Assembly (NCBI GenBank): GCA_050260375.1 | Contig: JBLNCA010000039.1 | Span: 70,539 to 134,538 of the forward strand | DNA from: DTFZ01 sp050260375 | GTDB lineage: Bacteria > Bacillota > Clostridia > Christensenellales > SZUA-584 | Direction: 5' to 3' | DNA: 64,000 nucleotides | Part shown: positions 23,875 to 32,255 of the stretch, piece after piece | Layout of the letters: each line of letters opens with the position of its first letter | Numbering within the stretch: the first letter of the stretch is position 1 | Translations under genes and position numbers: made by a program | The notes under the pieces: model-generated | The model's input: only the letters and a program-made list of their open reading frames with translations | Told to the model about the DNA's origin: nothing | Database searches by the model: none

Positions 23875-24750
23875 GTGTCATTAACAGTTAAGGACATATT
23901 GGAAAAGACGTTCAAGAGATCTTTCAAAGGATACGACGAGAACGAAGTCGACAAGTTTCTGGATCAGATCATCGATGAATTTAAGGCGCTGCAAAACGAC
24001 AACGCTGCATTAAAAGAAGCGCTCGACGCCGAACTGGAGCGCGCGAAAAGAATAAAGGATACCGAAGAGACCATTATGCATACGCTGGTATCCGCCCAGA
24101 AGAGCGCGGAGCGCATAATGAGCGAGGCTGCAAGAAAGGCTGAGCTCATTATCGACAATGCGGAAAACACCGCAAGGCGCAGGGCTGAACAGACCACAAG
24201 GGAGCTTGCGGAGGCGCAGAGAAACCTCGAAGAGTTAAAGAGCGCGGCGCGCGGGTTTGCAAAGAGCTTTGCCGAAATGATCAACAGGGAGGCGGCGTCT
24301 TTCCAGCAGATTTATCAAAGCTATTTCGGAGAAGACGCCGGCATAAACGCAAAAGCGCTTGAAAAAATCGACGAGGACATAACCGAAAGCTTAAAAGGCA
24401 TAACGGACGAAGAACCCGCCGTTCCGGAAGAGTACCCTGCTGCAGCAGCGGAAGAACCGGCAGAGGAAGAAATAGAACCCGAGAAGCTGATGGAGTTTTC
24501 CGAGATAAACAAGGCGCTGAGCGAGATAGAGAACAGCGGCAGTGACATACTTCAGGAAAGCTACGACGATACTCCGAAGGACACAAAGAAACTGAAGGAA
24601 AAGCTGAAATCCTCAGGTTTCAAACCCAAGTATGACGACTATTCGTGGCTTTACGGCAGCGACGAAGACAAGGAAGATCCGGGAGTCTCGTTTAAAGACC
24701 CCAAAGAAAAGCAAAAGCTCGAGTCGCTCATCGACGACGTAATCGAATAA
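23875..24750 (+). CDS. divIVA: DivIVA-domain cell division/polarity protein
   Basis: DivIVA binds curved membrane at septa and poles and recruits partner proteins. The 291-residue product has the N-terminal lipid-binding domain (VKDILEKTFKRSFKGYDENEVDKFLD) and a long coiled coil (about residues 30-150). An acidic, low-complexity tail (EEPAVPEEY and EEPAEEEIEPE) and a conserved-looking end follow. It starts with GTG 23875 after AAAGGGG. It is longer than Bacillus DivIVA because of the acidic tail. It is separated from sepF by 264 bases of hairpin repeats. Confidence 0.92.
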   Translation: MSLTVKDILEKTFKRSFKGYDENEVDKFLDQIIDEFKALQNDNAALKEALDAELERAKRIKDTEETIMHTLVSAQKSAERIMSEAARKAELIIDNAENTARRRAEQTTRELAEAQRNLEELKSAARGFAKSFAEMINREAASFQQIYQSYFGEDAGINAKALEKIDEDITESLKGITDEEPAVPEEYPAAAAEEPAEEEIEPEKLMEFSEINKALSEIENSGSDILQESYDDTPKDTKKLKEKLKSSGFKPKYDDYSWLYGSDEDKEDPGVSFKDPKEKQKLESLIDDVIE

Positions 24751-25004
24751 ACCCTAAGGCTTTATATAAGCGCCATGTTAAATAAGCATGGGGCTTGTTG
24801 ACGTGTCTAAACATCGGTACTCCGGAGGGCAGCTAGCCTCGCGGGGTGCAACATACTCTGCGCATCCGGTATTTCATTATAAAACATGACTAATAATACG
24901 GCTATCGATACTGCTGCTTGGCTCGCGTTGGTTTAACGCTGTTTTGACGAAAAAAGCAGGCAAAAGATAAGCAAACCGCGCTTGATATGCATAGCAGATT
25001 TGAT
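24751..25004. other. Gene-free stretch after divIVA
   Basis: About 250 bases hold a CCATG/CATGG hairpin (near 24771-24793) without a T run and a CTCCGGAG palindrome near 24824. I see no convincing gene or RNA here; a minus-strand open frame over it has no ribosome-binding site and no recognisable motif. Confidence 0.4.
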
Positions 25005-25032
25005 TTGAAAAATAGCCGTAATTTGTTATAAT
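25005..25032 (+). promoter_or_regulatory. Promoter of the GT4-glf-ybhN genes
   Basis: TTGAAA (25005-25010), 16 bases and TATAAT (25027-25032), 43 bases before the glycosyltransferase ATG. A second TATAAT overlaps at 25032-25037. Confidence 0.65.
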
Positions 25033-25075
25033 ATAATCCCGAACGCTGCGGGATACAGCGCCTACGGAGGTTTTG

Positions 25076-26257
25076 ATGAGATTAACGATAGGGCAGTTCA
25101 ACGAGTCCTTTCCGCCCATAATAGACGGTGTAGCCAACGTAGTAAAAAACTACGCCTATTGGATGAATAAAAAATACGGCAGGAGCTATGTTATAACGCC
25201 CAAGCACCCTGAGGCAAAGGATAACTATGACTTTGTCGTGCTTCGTTATTCTTCAATGAAAGTGCCGGTAAGAAGCGAGTACCGCTTCGGGCTGCCCAAG
25301 ATGGACGGCGTGTTCTGGAAGGAATTGAAGCAGGTGCCGTTCGATATCGTGCACGCTCACTGCCCTTTTGGTTCCGGCTTTGCCGCGCGCACAATAGCCA
25401 GAAAAAGGGGCATACCGTTTGTCGCTACGTTCCATTCAAAATTCAGGGAAGATTTTAAGACGGTACTTAAATCGGACGCGCTCGTGGAAAGCATGCTTGC
25501 AAAGGTCGCGGCTTTTTATGAGTCGGCGGACGAAGTCTGGTGCCCCAATGCGGCTTCTGCCGAAACGCTGCGCGAATACGGCTTTCGCGGCGAAGTGCAT
25601 GTAATGGAAAACGGCAGCGATATCGAGGTAAAATATAAATCGGACGAGGCTGATGCCGAAGTCAATGAAAAGTTCGGTTTCAGGGCCGGTACGCCGCTGT
25701 TTATGTACATCGGGCAGCATACGTGGCAGAAGAACCTTAAGATGGTGATAGAAGCGCTGAAAATTTTAAAGGAACAGGGCCTTATATTCAACATGCTGTT
25801 TGTGGGCGACGGGCCCAAGCGCGCCGAAATGGAACAGATGGTAAGGGACTACGGGCTTGAGAACTGCGTTAAGTTCGCAGGGAAGGTACACGACAGAAAT
25901 TTCATAGCCAAGCTCTACCTTCGCAGCGACGCGCTGCTGTTCCCTTCGCTTTATGATACGTCTTCCCTTGTTCCGAGAGAAGCCGCCGCGTGCGGATGCC
26001 CGACGGTATTCGTAAAGGGCTCCAGCACGGCGCATGGGATAACGGATAAAAACGGGTTCCTTATAGAGGACAACGCGCAGTCTCTGGCCGATGTCGCCGC
26101 AGCGATAATAAAAAACCCGCAGATGGCTAAAGATATAGGCGAGAACGCACGGGCAACGATATATAAGAGCTGGGAAGACGCGGTAGACGCCGCGTTTGAA
26201 AGGTATCTTTATCTTATAGATTTGAAGAAAACCGAAACGAAGCGTCAGGTAAAATAA
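25076..26257 (+). CDS. Glycosyltransferase family 4 protein
   Basis: This is a GT-B-fold cytoplasmic or peripheral-membrane glycosyltransferase of 393 residues. It has an N-terminal acceptor domain beginning with IGQFNESFPPIIDGVANVV, the HAHCPFGSG motif, and a C-terminal nucleotide-sugar domain (FMYIGQHTWQKNLKMVIEAL, then LFPSLYDTSSLVPREAAACG with the E-x7-E motif). It resembles glycolipid-type GT4 enzymes. ATG 25076 follows GGAGG by five bases. It precedes glf and a YbhN-type protein, so a galactose-containing glycolipid or polymer is plausible (inference). The sugar and acceptor are unknown. Confidence 0.88.
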   Translation: MRLTIGQFNESFPPIIDGVANVVKNYAYWMNKKYGRSYVITPKHPEAKDNYDFVVLRYSSMKVPVRSEYRFGLPKMDGVFWKELKQVPFDIVHAHCPFGSGFAARTIARKRGIPFVATFHSKFREDFKTVLKSDALVESMLAKVAAFYESADEVWCPNAASAETLREYGFRGEVHVMENGSDIEVKYKSDEADAEVNEKFGFRAGTPLFMYIGQHTWQKNLKMVIEALKILKEQGLIFNMLFVGDGPKRAEMEQMVRDYGLENCVKFAGKVHDRNFIAKLYLRSDALLFPSLYDTSSLVPREAAACGCPTVFVKGSSTAHGITDKNGFLIEDNAQSLADVAAAIIKNPQMAKDIGENARATIYKSWEDAVDAAFERYLYLIDLKKTETKRQVK

Positions 26258-26272
26258 AGTGAGGGCAGAAAT

Positions 26273-27361
26273 TTGTACTTTAAATATGTAGTGGTCGGGG
26301 CCGGCATCTCGGGCCTGACTGTAGCAGAAAGGATAGCGAACGTGTTAAAGGAGCGAGTGCTCGTAATAGAAAAACGTTCGCATATCGGCGGAAACTGTTA
26401 TGATTATTATAACGACGACGGAATTCTAATACACAAATACGGGCCTCATATTTTTCATACGCAGCGAAAAGACGTATTCGATTATCTCTCGCAATTCACA
26501 AAATGGAATCTTTATCAGCATCGCGTGCTGGCGTTTGTGGACGGAGCGTATCTGCCTATGCCCATATGCGCGCGCACGATAAACATGCTGTGCAACTTAA
26601 ACCTTTCAACGAGCGAGGTTCAAGGGTATCTTGAGAGCGTGGCGGAACCAAGAGAGATAAAAACGAGCGAAGACGTCGTAATAAGCAAAGCGGGAAAATA
26701 CATTTACGAGAAGTTCTTCAAGAACTACACGAAAAAGCAATGGGATATGGACGCGTCGCAGCTCGACCCGTCCGTAATATCGCGGGTGCCAGTGCGCTTT
26801 TCAATCGACGAGCGTTATTTTACCGATCCGTATCAGGGCATACCTGCTTACGGATACACGCGCATGTTCGAGAATATGACGAGCAGCAGCCGTATAAAGA
26901 TACTTCTTAACACGGATTACAGAGAAGTCATTAGCGATATAAAGTATGATAAGCTTATATACACCGGCCCGGTGGACGAGTTTTACGGCTGCGACCTGGG
27001 ATCGCTTAAGTACAGAAGCATAAACTTTGTTTTCGAGACAAAGGATACCGAAAGCTTTCAGGACGCCGCCGTCGTAAATTACCCCAACGATTACGACTTT
27101 ACGAGGATAACCGAATATAAAAAACTGACCGGCCAAAAGCATCCAAAGACGACCGTTTCCATGGAATACCCGTCCTGGGAGGGAGAACCATGCTACCCTG
27201 TGCCTGCGGCCGAGCAGCAGCAATTATATGAAAAGTACAGGCAAAGAGCCGGGAAAGAAAGCAACACGTACTTTTTAGGGCGACTCGCGACATACAGGTA
27301 TTGCAACATGGACGTTGCGGCGGGGGAGGCGCTGCGCCTCTTTGGTGAAATGATAAAATAG
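26273..27361 (+). CDS. glf: UDP-galactopyranose mutase
   Basis: Glf converts UDP-galactopyranose to UDP-galactofuranose with reduced FAD. The 362-residue protein shows the dinucleotide-binding motif GAGISG (residues 9-14), the HIGGNCYDYY segment and HKYGPHIFHT near the active site, and the C-terminal YRYCNMDVA flavin-binding region. The start is TTG 26273 with GAGGGC nearby. No dedicated galactofuranosyltransferase is recognisable beside it, though the upstream GT4 or the island enzymes may use the product. Confidence 0.95.
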   Translation: MYFKYVVVGAGISGLTVAERIANVLKERVLVIEKRSHIGGNCYDYYNDDGILIHKYGPHIFHTQRKDVFDYLSQFTKWNLYQHRVLAFVDGAYLPMPICARTINMLCNLNLSTSEVQGYLESVAEPREIKTSEDVVISKAGKYIYEKFFKNYTKKQWDMDASQLDPSVISRVPVRFSIDERYFTDPYQGIPAYGYTRMFENMTSSSRIKILLNTDYREVISDIKYDKLIYTGPVDEFYGCDLGSLKYRSINFVFETKDTESFQDAAVVNYPNDYDFTRITEYKKLTGQKHPKTTVSMEYPSWEGEPCYPVPAAEQQQLYEKYRQRAGKESNTYFLGRLATYRYCNMDVAAGEALRLFGEMIK

Positions 27362-27424
27362 TTACTGTTGCTTTATGGCGGAATATTTGGTATTATCTTT
27401 CACAGCATTTACTTCGGAGGGCCG

Positions 27425-28474
27425 ATGAAGAAAAAAAGATCCCTGTTCAGTATCATATATATAGGCGTGACCGTACTGGTGATTGCAGGGATATTGATAT
27501 TCGGTACGAACCTTAACGATATAGGCGAAGCCCTTAAGAATTTTAATGCCTGGTGGGCTGTCGCGTGCGTTGGCGCGCTGTTGCTTTATTGGCTTACCGA
27601 CGCCTGGCTGCTTCATGATATTACCGGCTACATGTATAAAAGGGAGCCTTTTCTGCAGTCTGTCAAGGTTGGCATAATAGGCCTGTATTACAGCGCTCTT
27701 ACGCCTTCTTCGACGGGCGGGCAGCCTATGCAGGTCGTATACATGCGCCGCAATAAAGTGCCGGTAGGCACGTCTACCTGCATCGTTTGCATCAAGTTTG
27801 TAGTATTCGAGCTTTCGCTGTGTACTATTTATATTATCGGTATGCTCATACGGGGCGCCGAGTATTACCACAACAACAACGAAGCGTTCTGGCTGGCGTT
27901 GCTTGGTTTTGCGCTGAATCTTACGGCAGTGTTTTTCATAATACTTACAATAGTTAACAAGAAGCTTGTATTTAAAGTAGGCAGCTGGCTTATACGCCTT
28001 TTTAGCAAGATAAAGATTGTAAAAAATAAGGAACATGCGCTGGAAAACTTCGAAAAGACGATAGACGATTATCATACCGCGGCGTCGTATATATCACGGT
28101 ACAAACTGCGAGCGCTCGGGTCATATCTGATTTCGATAGTCAACCTTGCGTTTTTGTTTGTCATACCGTACCTGATATACTTGTCTTTTGGTTTTTCACA
28201 GCATACCGTTATTGATATATTCATCATGGAGTCGTTCCTGTTCCTTGCGGTATCGTTCTTTCCATTGCCGGGAGCTGCCGGCGCTTCGGAAGGCGGTTTC
28301 ATGTTGTTCTTTGGCCCGTTCTTCGGCGCCGCGACTATTGTCGGTATGCTTATATGGAGGTTTCTGACATATTACCTGATGCTTATAATAGGCAGCTTAA
28401 CGGTCGTGCTCGACGAGGTATTCTCCATACGAATCGCCAAGAAGCATGCCGGGCTTGACGGCGCGAATAAATAA
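27425..28474 (+). CDS. YbhN/LPG-synthase-type integral membrane protein (UPF0104)
   Basis: This 349-residue multispanning protein has about eight helices and the family signatures SALTPSSTGGQPMQ (near 97) and FFPLPGAAGASEGGF (near 280). It belongs to the lysylphosphatidylglycerol synthase transmembrane (YbhN) family, whose members flip or move lipids and are common near glycolipid glycosyltransferases. It lacks the soluble aminoacyl-transfer domain of MprF, so it is not a complete MprF. ATG 27425 follows GGAGG by four bases. It probably works with the GT4 and glf upstream (inference). Confidence 0.85.
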   Translation: MKKKRSLFSIIYIGVTVLVIAGILIFGTNLNDIGEALKNFNAWWAVACVGALLLYWLTDAWLLHDITGYMYKREPFLQSVKVGIIGLYYSALTPSSTGGQPMQVVYMRRNKVPVGTSTCIVCIKFVVFELSLCTIYIIGMLIRGAEYYHNNNEAFWLALLGFALNLTAVFFIILTIVNKKLVFKVGSWLIRLFSKIKIVKNKEHALENFEKTIDDYHTAASYISRYKLRALGSYLISIVNLAFLFVIPYLIYLSFGFSQHTVIDIFIMESFLFLAVSFFPLPGAAGASEGGFMLFFGPFFGAATIVGMLIWRFLTYYLMLIIGSLTVVLDEVFSIRIAKKHAGLDGANK

Positions 28475-28485
28475 ACTACCAATCG

Positions 28486-28509
28486 AAAGCCGCTTTTTGC
28501 GGCTTTTTA
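28486..28509 (+). terminator. Terminator after the YbhN-type gene
   Basis: AAAGCCGC (28486-28493) pairs with GCGGCTTT (28499-28506) around a loop of five T residues, and a T run follows. Confidence 0.85.
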
Positions 28510-28510
28510 T

Positions 28511-28596
28511 ATAACGGGGTCCCCAGCAAGCCATAAGGCTTGCTGGAGTGTGTATAACGGGGTCCCCAGCAAGTCGCAAGACTTGATGGGGTGTGT
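28511..28596. repeat. Two tandem 43-bp hairpin units with co-varying stems
   Basis: Unit 1 (28511-28553) and unit 2 (28554-28596) both begin ATAACGGGGTCCCC and end in GTGTGT. Their stems are CCCCAGCAAGCC-ATAA-GGCTTGCTGGAG and CCCCAGCAAGTC-GCAA-GACTTGATGGGG. The change C to T on one arm is matched by G to A on the other. A third, related hairpin is at 23681-23719. Confidence 0.85.
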
Positions 28597-28626
28597 ATAA
28601 ACTTTTATACCGAATTTTAAATAAAC

Positions 28627-28655
28627 TTGTTAGGCATGATGAATGATGATATAAT
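28627..28655 (+). promoter_or_regulatory. Promoter of the Pit-DUF47 genes
   Basis: TTGTTA (28627-28632), 17 bases and TATAAT (28650-28655). Confidence 0.55.
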
Positions 28656-28726
28656 TTTTCGCGTACGCCAAGTTAATCAAAGGAAACCTGACTTTGGTAC
28701 AATAAGGCTAGGAGGTTTATGGCTTA

Positions 28727-29725
28727 ATGGAGATAGGGCTGGTTGCCGTAATAGTGCTTGTATGTGCATCCATCTTTGTAAACGGTTGGACTGATGCCCC
28801 AAATGCGATAACTACAGTAGTGTCAACAAGGGTGTTGTCTCCCAAAGCTGCAGTGGCGCTTGCCGCGGTGTTTAATCTGCTTGGCGTTTTATTGATGGGC
28901 ACTGCCGTCGCAAAGACGATAGGGAATATCATTGATTTGCAGCCCGGCCCCGACGCGCTTATAACGCTTGCCGCAGCGCAGGTATCCATAGTAGTCTGGG
29001 CTGTCGGCGCATGGAAGTTCGGCATACCGACCAGCGAAAGCCACGCGCTGATAGCCGGCCTTACAGGAGCCGCGATGGCGAGCGGCGGGCTTTCTTCCGT
29101 CAGCTGGGCCGAATGGCAGAAGGTGCTGCTGGGATTAGGTATATCTTCGGTACTCGGGTTTATATCCGGATGGCTTATCACCGTATTGGTCACTAAATTA
29201 TTCGGGAACATGAAAAGGGCAACCGCCAACAAATTCTTTTCCACAGGACAGATAATATCAGCTTCGGCTATGGCATTCAGCCACGGCGCTCAGGACGGCC
29301 AGAAATTCATAGGTGTTTTGACTTTCGGGCTTATGCTCGGCAACGTGATACCTATGGGCAGCGAATTTACAATACCGTGGTGGATAATGGTGTTCACCTC
29401 GGCGCTGATGGCGCTGGGCACATCTGTCGGAGGATACCGTATAATAAAAACTATGGGAATGGACATGGTAAAGATAGAGAAGTACCAGGGGTTCTCCGCG
29501 GAGATAGGCGCTTCTGCGTGCATGATAGGCGCAACGTTATTCGGCATACCGTTAAGCACAACGAATGCAAAAGGGACCGCCATTATGGGCGCGGCCGCCG
29601 CGAGAAGGCTTTCCAACGTTAACTGGGGAGTCGTTAAAGAAATGTTTACAGCGTGGATACTTACGTTTCCGTGCTGTGCGCTGATAGGATATTTTATGGC
29701 TTTGTTGTTCCGCGCAATATTCTAA
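28727..29725 (+). CDS. pit: Low-affinity inorganic phosphate transporter, PiT family
   Basis: This 332-residue membrane permease of the PiT family takes up metal-phosphate or phosphate driven by the proton or sodium gradient. It has about ten helices and the two repeated family signatures: FVNGWTDAPNAITT near the N-terminus and AFSHGAQDGQKF in the second half. GIPTSESHALI and GIPLSTTNAKGT are the paired helix motifs. The ATG at 28727 overlaps the stop of a two-codon frame (ATGGCTTAATG) that lies closer to the AGGAGG. The DUF47 gene follows directly, which is the normal pairing. Confidence 0.93.
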   Translation: MEIGLVAVIVLVCASIFVNGWTDAPNAITTVVSTRVLSPKAAVALAAVFNLLGVLLMGTAVAKTIGNIIDLQPGPDALITLAAAQVSIVVWAVGAWKFGIPTSESHALIAGLTGAAMASGGLSSVSWAEWQKVLLGLGISSVLGFISGWLITVLVTKLFGNMKRATANKFFSTGQIISASAMAFSHGAQDGQKFIGVLTFGLMLGNVIPMGSEFTIPWWIMVFTSALMALGTSVGGYRIIKTMGMDMVKIEKYQGFSAEIGASACMIGATLFGIPLSTTNAKGTAIMGAAAARRLSNVNWGVVKEMFTAWILTFPCCALIGYFMALLFRAIF

Positions 29726-29744
29726 AAAAGAAAGAGAGGCATGT

Positions 29745-30359
29745 ATGGCAAAAAAGAATCTTGATTACTTTGACATGTTCGTCAGCGGCGTTGAGTATGC
29801 CTTGAATGCGGCCAAGCTGCTTAAGGAGCTTTTGGAAAGCGGGCAGCTTACGGAGGCAAAGATTGCGGATATCAAAAAAATAGAGCAGGATGCCGACAAC
29901 CACATGCATAAGATATGCGACAGCCTTAATGTCGCATTCATCACGCCTATAGACAGGGACGATATATACAAGATAGCAAGCGAGACAGACGATATCACGG
30001 ACAGCATCGATTCTGTGGCTACCAAGATGTGGATGATGAAGGTGTCTAATGTGACGCCTGCTATGAAGCTTATGGCCGGGTATGTTGTAGACGCCTGCGA
30101 GAAGCTGGTCGGCCTGATGTCTGAAATAAAGAACCACAAGAAGAACAACAAGCTTAACGAGTATACGGTTGAAATAAACCGTATTGAAGAGATGGGCGAC
30201 AAGTGCTACAAAGACGCGATGAGGGAACTGTTTGTCAACGAGAAAGACCCGATAGAGCTGATAAAGATGAAGGAAATATACAAGGAAATCGAAGACGCGC
30301 TGGACAACTGCGAAGACGTCGCCGACTGTGTGCAGAGCATAATAATTACAAAGACTTAA
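29745..30359 (+). CDS. DUF47/PhoU-like partner of the Pit transporter
   Basis: This is a 204-residue, almost all-helical protein of the DUF47 (TIGR00153, YkaA) family, which resembles PhoU and regulates or stabilises the adjacent Pit permease. Typical segments are MFVSGVEYALNAAKLL, IKKIEQDADNHMHKICDSL, TPIDRDDIYKIA and, at the end, EDALDNCEDVADCVQSI, which carry the acidic metal-binding residues. It starts 20 bases after the pit stop with GAGAGG upstream and ends before a strong terminator. Confidence 0.92.
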   Translation: MAKKNLDYFDMFVSGVEYALNAAKLLKELLESGQLTEAKIADIKKIEQDADNHMHKICDSLNVAFITPIDRDDIYKIASETDDITDSIDSVATKMWMMKVSNVTPAMKLMAGYVVDACEKLVGLMSEIKNHKKNNKLNEYTVEINRIEEMGDKCYKDAMRELFVNEKDPIELIKMKEIYKEIEDALDNCEDVADCVQSIIITKT

Positions 30360-30393
30360 TCGACTCCGGTCGATGATAATAATTAAATTATAA

Positions 30394-30423
30394 AAACGAC
30401 TGCTTTTTGCAGTCGTTTTTTTC
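30394..30423 (+). terminator. Terminator of the Pit-DUF47 operon
   Basis: AAACGACTGC (30394-30403) pairs with GCAGTCGTTT (30409-30418) around five T residues, with more T residues after the stem. Confidence 0.88.
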
Positions 30424-30477
30424 ATAAACATAGAGAGAACCAAAAAATCTGACATGTTGGATAATTTGGAGGTATCT

Positions 30478-31173
30478 ATGTTTGAATTTTTAAATATTAT
30501 CAAAGACCTGCTTTTCATTGCCGGATATCTTTCTTCGGGGAAAACGTTCCCCAAACCGCTTACCAAGGAACAGGAAGCGGAATATCTGCAAAGATGCGCT
30601 AAAGGGGATGAGGAGGCAAAGGCAATACTTGTCGAACACAACTTGAGGCTCGTTGCGCATATAGTTAAAAAATATCAAAACACATCGCTGTCCAGCGACG
30701 ATCTCATATCCATAGGCACGATAGGCCTGATAAAAGCGGTAAACTCGTTTCTCCCCAAAAAAGGGACGCAGCTTGCCACATACGCCGCCAAATGCATTGA
30801 AAACGAGGTGCTTATGGCGCTGCGCTCAAGCAAAAAGGCAAGATGCGAGGTGTCGCTAAGCGACCCTATCGGTATAGATAAAGAGGGCAACGAGATATCG
30901 CTTATAGACATACTGGGCACGAGAGAAGACCTTGTCTCGGAACAGGCGGAGCTCAGGATACAGACAAAGAAGCTTTACGGGCTGCTCGGCAAATGCCTTA
31001 CCCGGCGTGAGAAAGCCGTGCTGGAGATGCGTTACGGCCTCGGCGGCCTGCGCCCGCAGACGCAGCGCGAGATAGCAAAAAAGACGGGCATATCGCGCTC
31101 GTATGTATCAAGGATTGAAAGCAAAGCGATAGCGAAGCTTGCGGAGGAACTGGCTAAAAACAGCGGTATATGA
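30478..31173 (+). CDS. sigK: RNA polymerase sporulation sigma factor SigK
   Basis: SigK drives late mother-cell genes in sporulation. The 231-residue product closely follows Bacillus SigK: pro-region FLNIIKDLLFIAGYL, then LRLVAHIVKKYQNT, DLISIGTIGLIKAVNSF, DPIGIDKEGNEISLIDIL, and the region 4 helix-turn-helix QREIAKKTGISRSYVSRIE. The gene is intact, so no skin element splits it. A pro-sequence rich in hydrophobic residues is present, as in pro-SigK. ATG 30478 is chosen because GGAGG lies five bases before it. The last GC-rich gene before the AT-rich island, it overlaps a small open frame at its end. Confidence 0.94.
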   Translation: MFEFLNIIKDLLFIAGYLSSGKTFPKPLTKEQEAEYLQRCAKGDEEAKAILVEHNLRLVAHIVKKYQNTSLSSDDLISIGTIGLIKAVNSFLPKKGTQLATYAAKCIENEVLMALRSSKKARCEVSLSDPIGIDKEGNEISLIDILGTREDLVSEQAELRIQTKKLYGLLGKCLTRREKAVLEMRYGLGGLRPQTQREIAKKTGISRSYVSRIESKAIAKLAEELAKNSGI

Positions 31174-31340
31174 ACGAAGATTTATTAGCATCTAAAATTA
31201 AGGACGGCCCATTTAAGGCGCAGGGAGGAGATAGTTTTTGCAATGAAGGTTTGGCTTGGCGGGATTTTGCTTTGTACGTAGGAAATAACATAAAAAGTCA
31301 AACGAGCAAATGGGACTTATATTGGATATTAAAGAATTGA
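31170..31340 (+). CDS. Possible 56-residue hypothetical protein after sigK
   Basis: A short frame starts at an ATG that overlaps the sigK stop (ATGA) and runs 56 codons. Its product begins MNEDLLASKIKDGPF and contains GLAWRDFALYVG. I recognise no family and there is no ribosome-binding site of its own; translation could only be coupled. It sits at the edge of decayed sequence, so it may be a remnant or chance. Confidence 0.25.
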   Translation: MNEDLLASKIKDGPFKAQGGDSFCNEGLAWRDFALYVGNNIKSQTSKWDLYWILKN

Positions 31341-31348
31341 AATCTATC

Positions 31349-31662
31349 TTGCTTCTGTGGACAACGCTATTAATACCCAGAATAAGTGCGAGGAGGATAA
31401 GTGTGAAAAGATTGTGGATATACTGCCAACTAACTTTACCCATTTAATTGGTCATCAGCTTTAGATCAACAAGAAATGATGAGCTTAAGGAAAATGTAAA
31501 AAGCATTAAAAGTAAATAGTGTGGTTATGCCCGCCATTGCAAGACGACATCCGGAAGGTGGCTATAAGCTAATTGCTGGATATAGAAGAGAAGTTACTTG
31601 CAAGATAGCGGGCTTTGAAAACATACACGTATTGATGCGGGGAAATGAAGGATTACCGTAAT
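31349..31662 (+). pseudogene. ParB-like partition/nuclease-domain remnant
   Basis: Broken frames add up to the N-terminal ParB domain. One frame reads CEKIVDILPTNFTH (31398-31443 region), the next NDELKENVKSIK (near 31475-31512), and a third VVMPAIARRHPEGGYKLIAG followed by YRREVTCKIAGFENIHVLM (31519-31640), ending at a stop. The last block matches the ParB core (NPAI-x-R, GY-x-IIAGHRR) closely. At least two frameshifts or stops interrupt it and the C-terminal part is absent. It probably came from a mobile element, not from the chromosomal parAB locus. Confidence 0.75.
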
Positions 31663-31879
31663 TCTCGTGACGACTTACCAAAATAATATCTCTGGATATA
31701 ACCTTGACTCAAAATACTCCGTGAGCCAGTTTCTGCATCTTTTATTTTCAAGGTTCAGTGTTCAAATACATCGTAGTTTATACCTAAGTGGTGACATTTG
31801 CTAATATATGTAGACTTTAAATCAATTATATGTTATCTTGATTTAGTAGTTTTGTATTGTATTAAAGCAGGTGATTTCA
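31663..31879. other. AT-rich gene-free stretch before the small transporter gene
   Basis: No gene is seen. A weak promoter-like pair, TTGATT 31838-31843 and TATTAA 31860-31865 with 16 bases between, may serve the next gene. Confidence 0.3.
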
Positions 31880-32224
31880 ATGATACGTTTTATAATCTAT
31901 CTGATATGCTCTACAGGCGGAATGGTCTTATTTAAGCTTGGTGCATCTAACACGGCGTTTGTTCTTAATAGAGGTGTAATAGACTTTAAGCTCAGCCTGT
32001 TATCTTTTGCAGGAATGGTTCTTTACTTGGTAAGTTTTGTACTTTGGATGACGATAATTCAGGACAATAACTTAAGCTATATATCTCCTTTGGCAACAGG
32101 AATAAGCTATATACTGATAGTCCTTTCCTCATTATTTATACTCAAAGAATCCATTTCGGGCTTTCAGTGGATGGGCATCGTAATTATTCTTGTCGGCGTA
32201 GTTCTTATGAATATTAAAAAATGA
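31880..32224 (+). CDS. Small four-helix membrane transporter (EamA/SMR-like)
   Basis: This 114-residue protein has four hydrophobic helices and the layout of EmrE/ArnE-like small DMT transporters (STGGMVLFKLG, SYISPLATGISYILIVLSSL, then MGIVIILVGVVLM). In glycan clusters such proteins can move undecaprenyl-phosphate-linked sugars, often with a polyprenyl-phosphate GT2 gene next door, and exactly such a GT2 gene starts downstream but is truncated. ATG 31880 follows AGGTGA by six bases; GTG 31871 would be inside that site. Confidence 0.78.
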   Translation: MIRFIIYLICSTGGMVLFKLGASNTAFVLNRGVIDFKLSLLSFAGMVLYLVSFVLWMTIIQDNNLSYISPLATGISYILIVLSSLFILKESISGFQWMGIVIILVGVVLMNIKK

Positions 32225-32255
32225 GCGAAAGTTTTTAGGAGTTGATGTAGCAGTT

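Noticed and set aside
24751..25075. Possible structured RNA or small gene between divIVA and the GT4 gene
   Set aside because: Only weak palindromes and a motif-free minus-strand frame; nothing matches a known RNA.
28511..28596. Possible CRISPR array
   Set aside because: Only two directly abutting repeats with no spacers; they are palindromic hairpin units.
29694..30641. Minus-strand open frame over the DUF47 and sigK genes
   Set aside because: It runs opposite two conserved genes and across a strong terminator; no coding evidence.
30478..31173. Possible skin-type element interrupting sigK
   Set aside because: The sigK frame is continuous from the pro-sequence to the helix-turn-helix.
31213..31443. 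Minus-strand open frame of 76 codons after sigK
   Set aside because: It overlaps the parB-like fragment and has no recognisable motif or ribosome-binding site.
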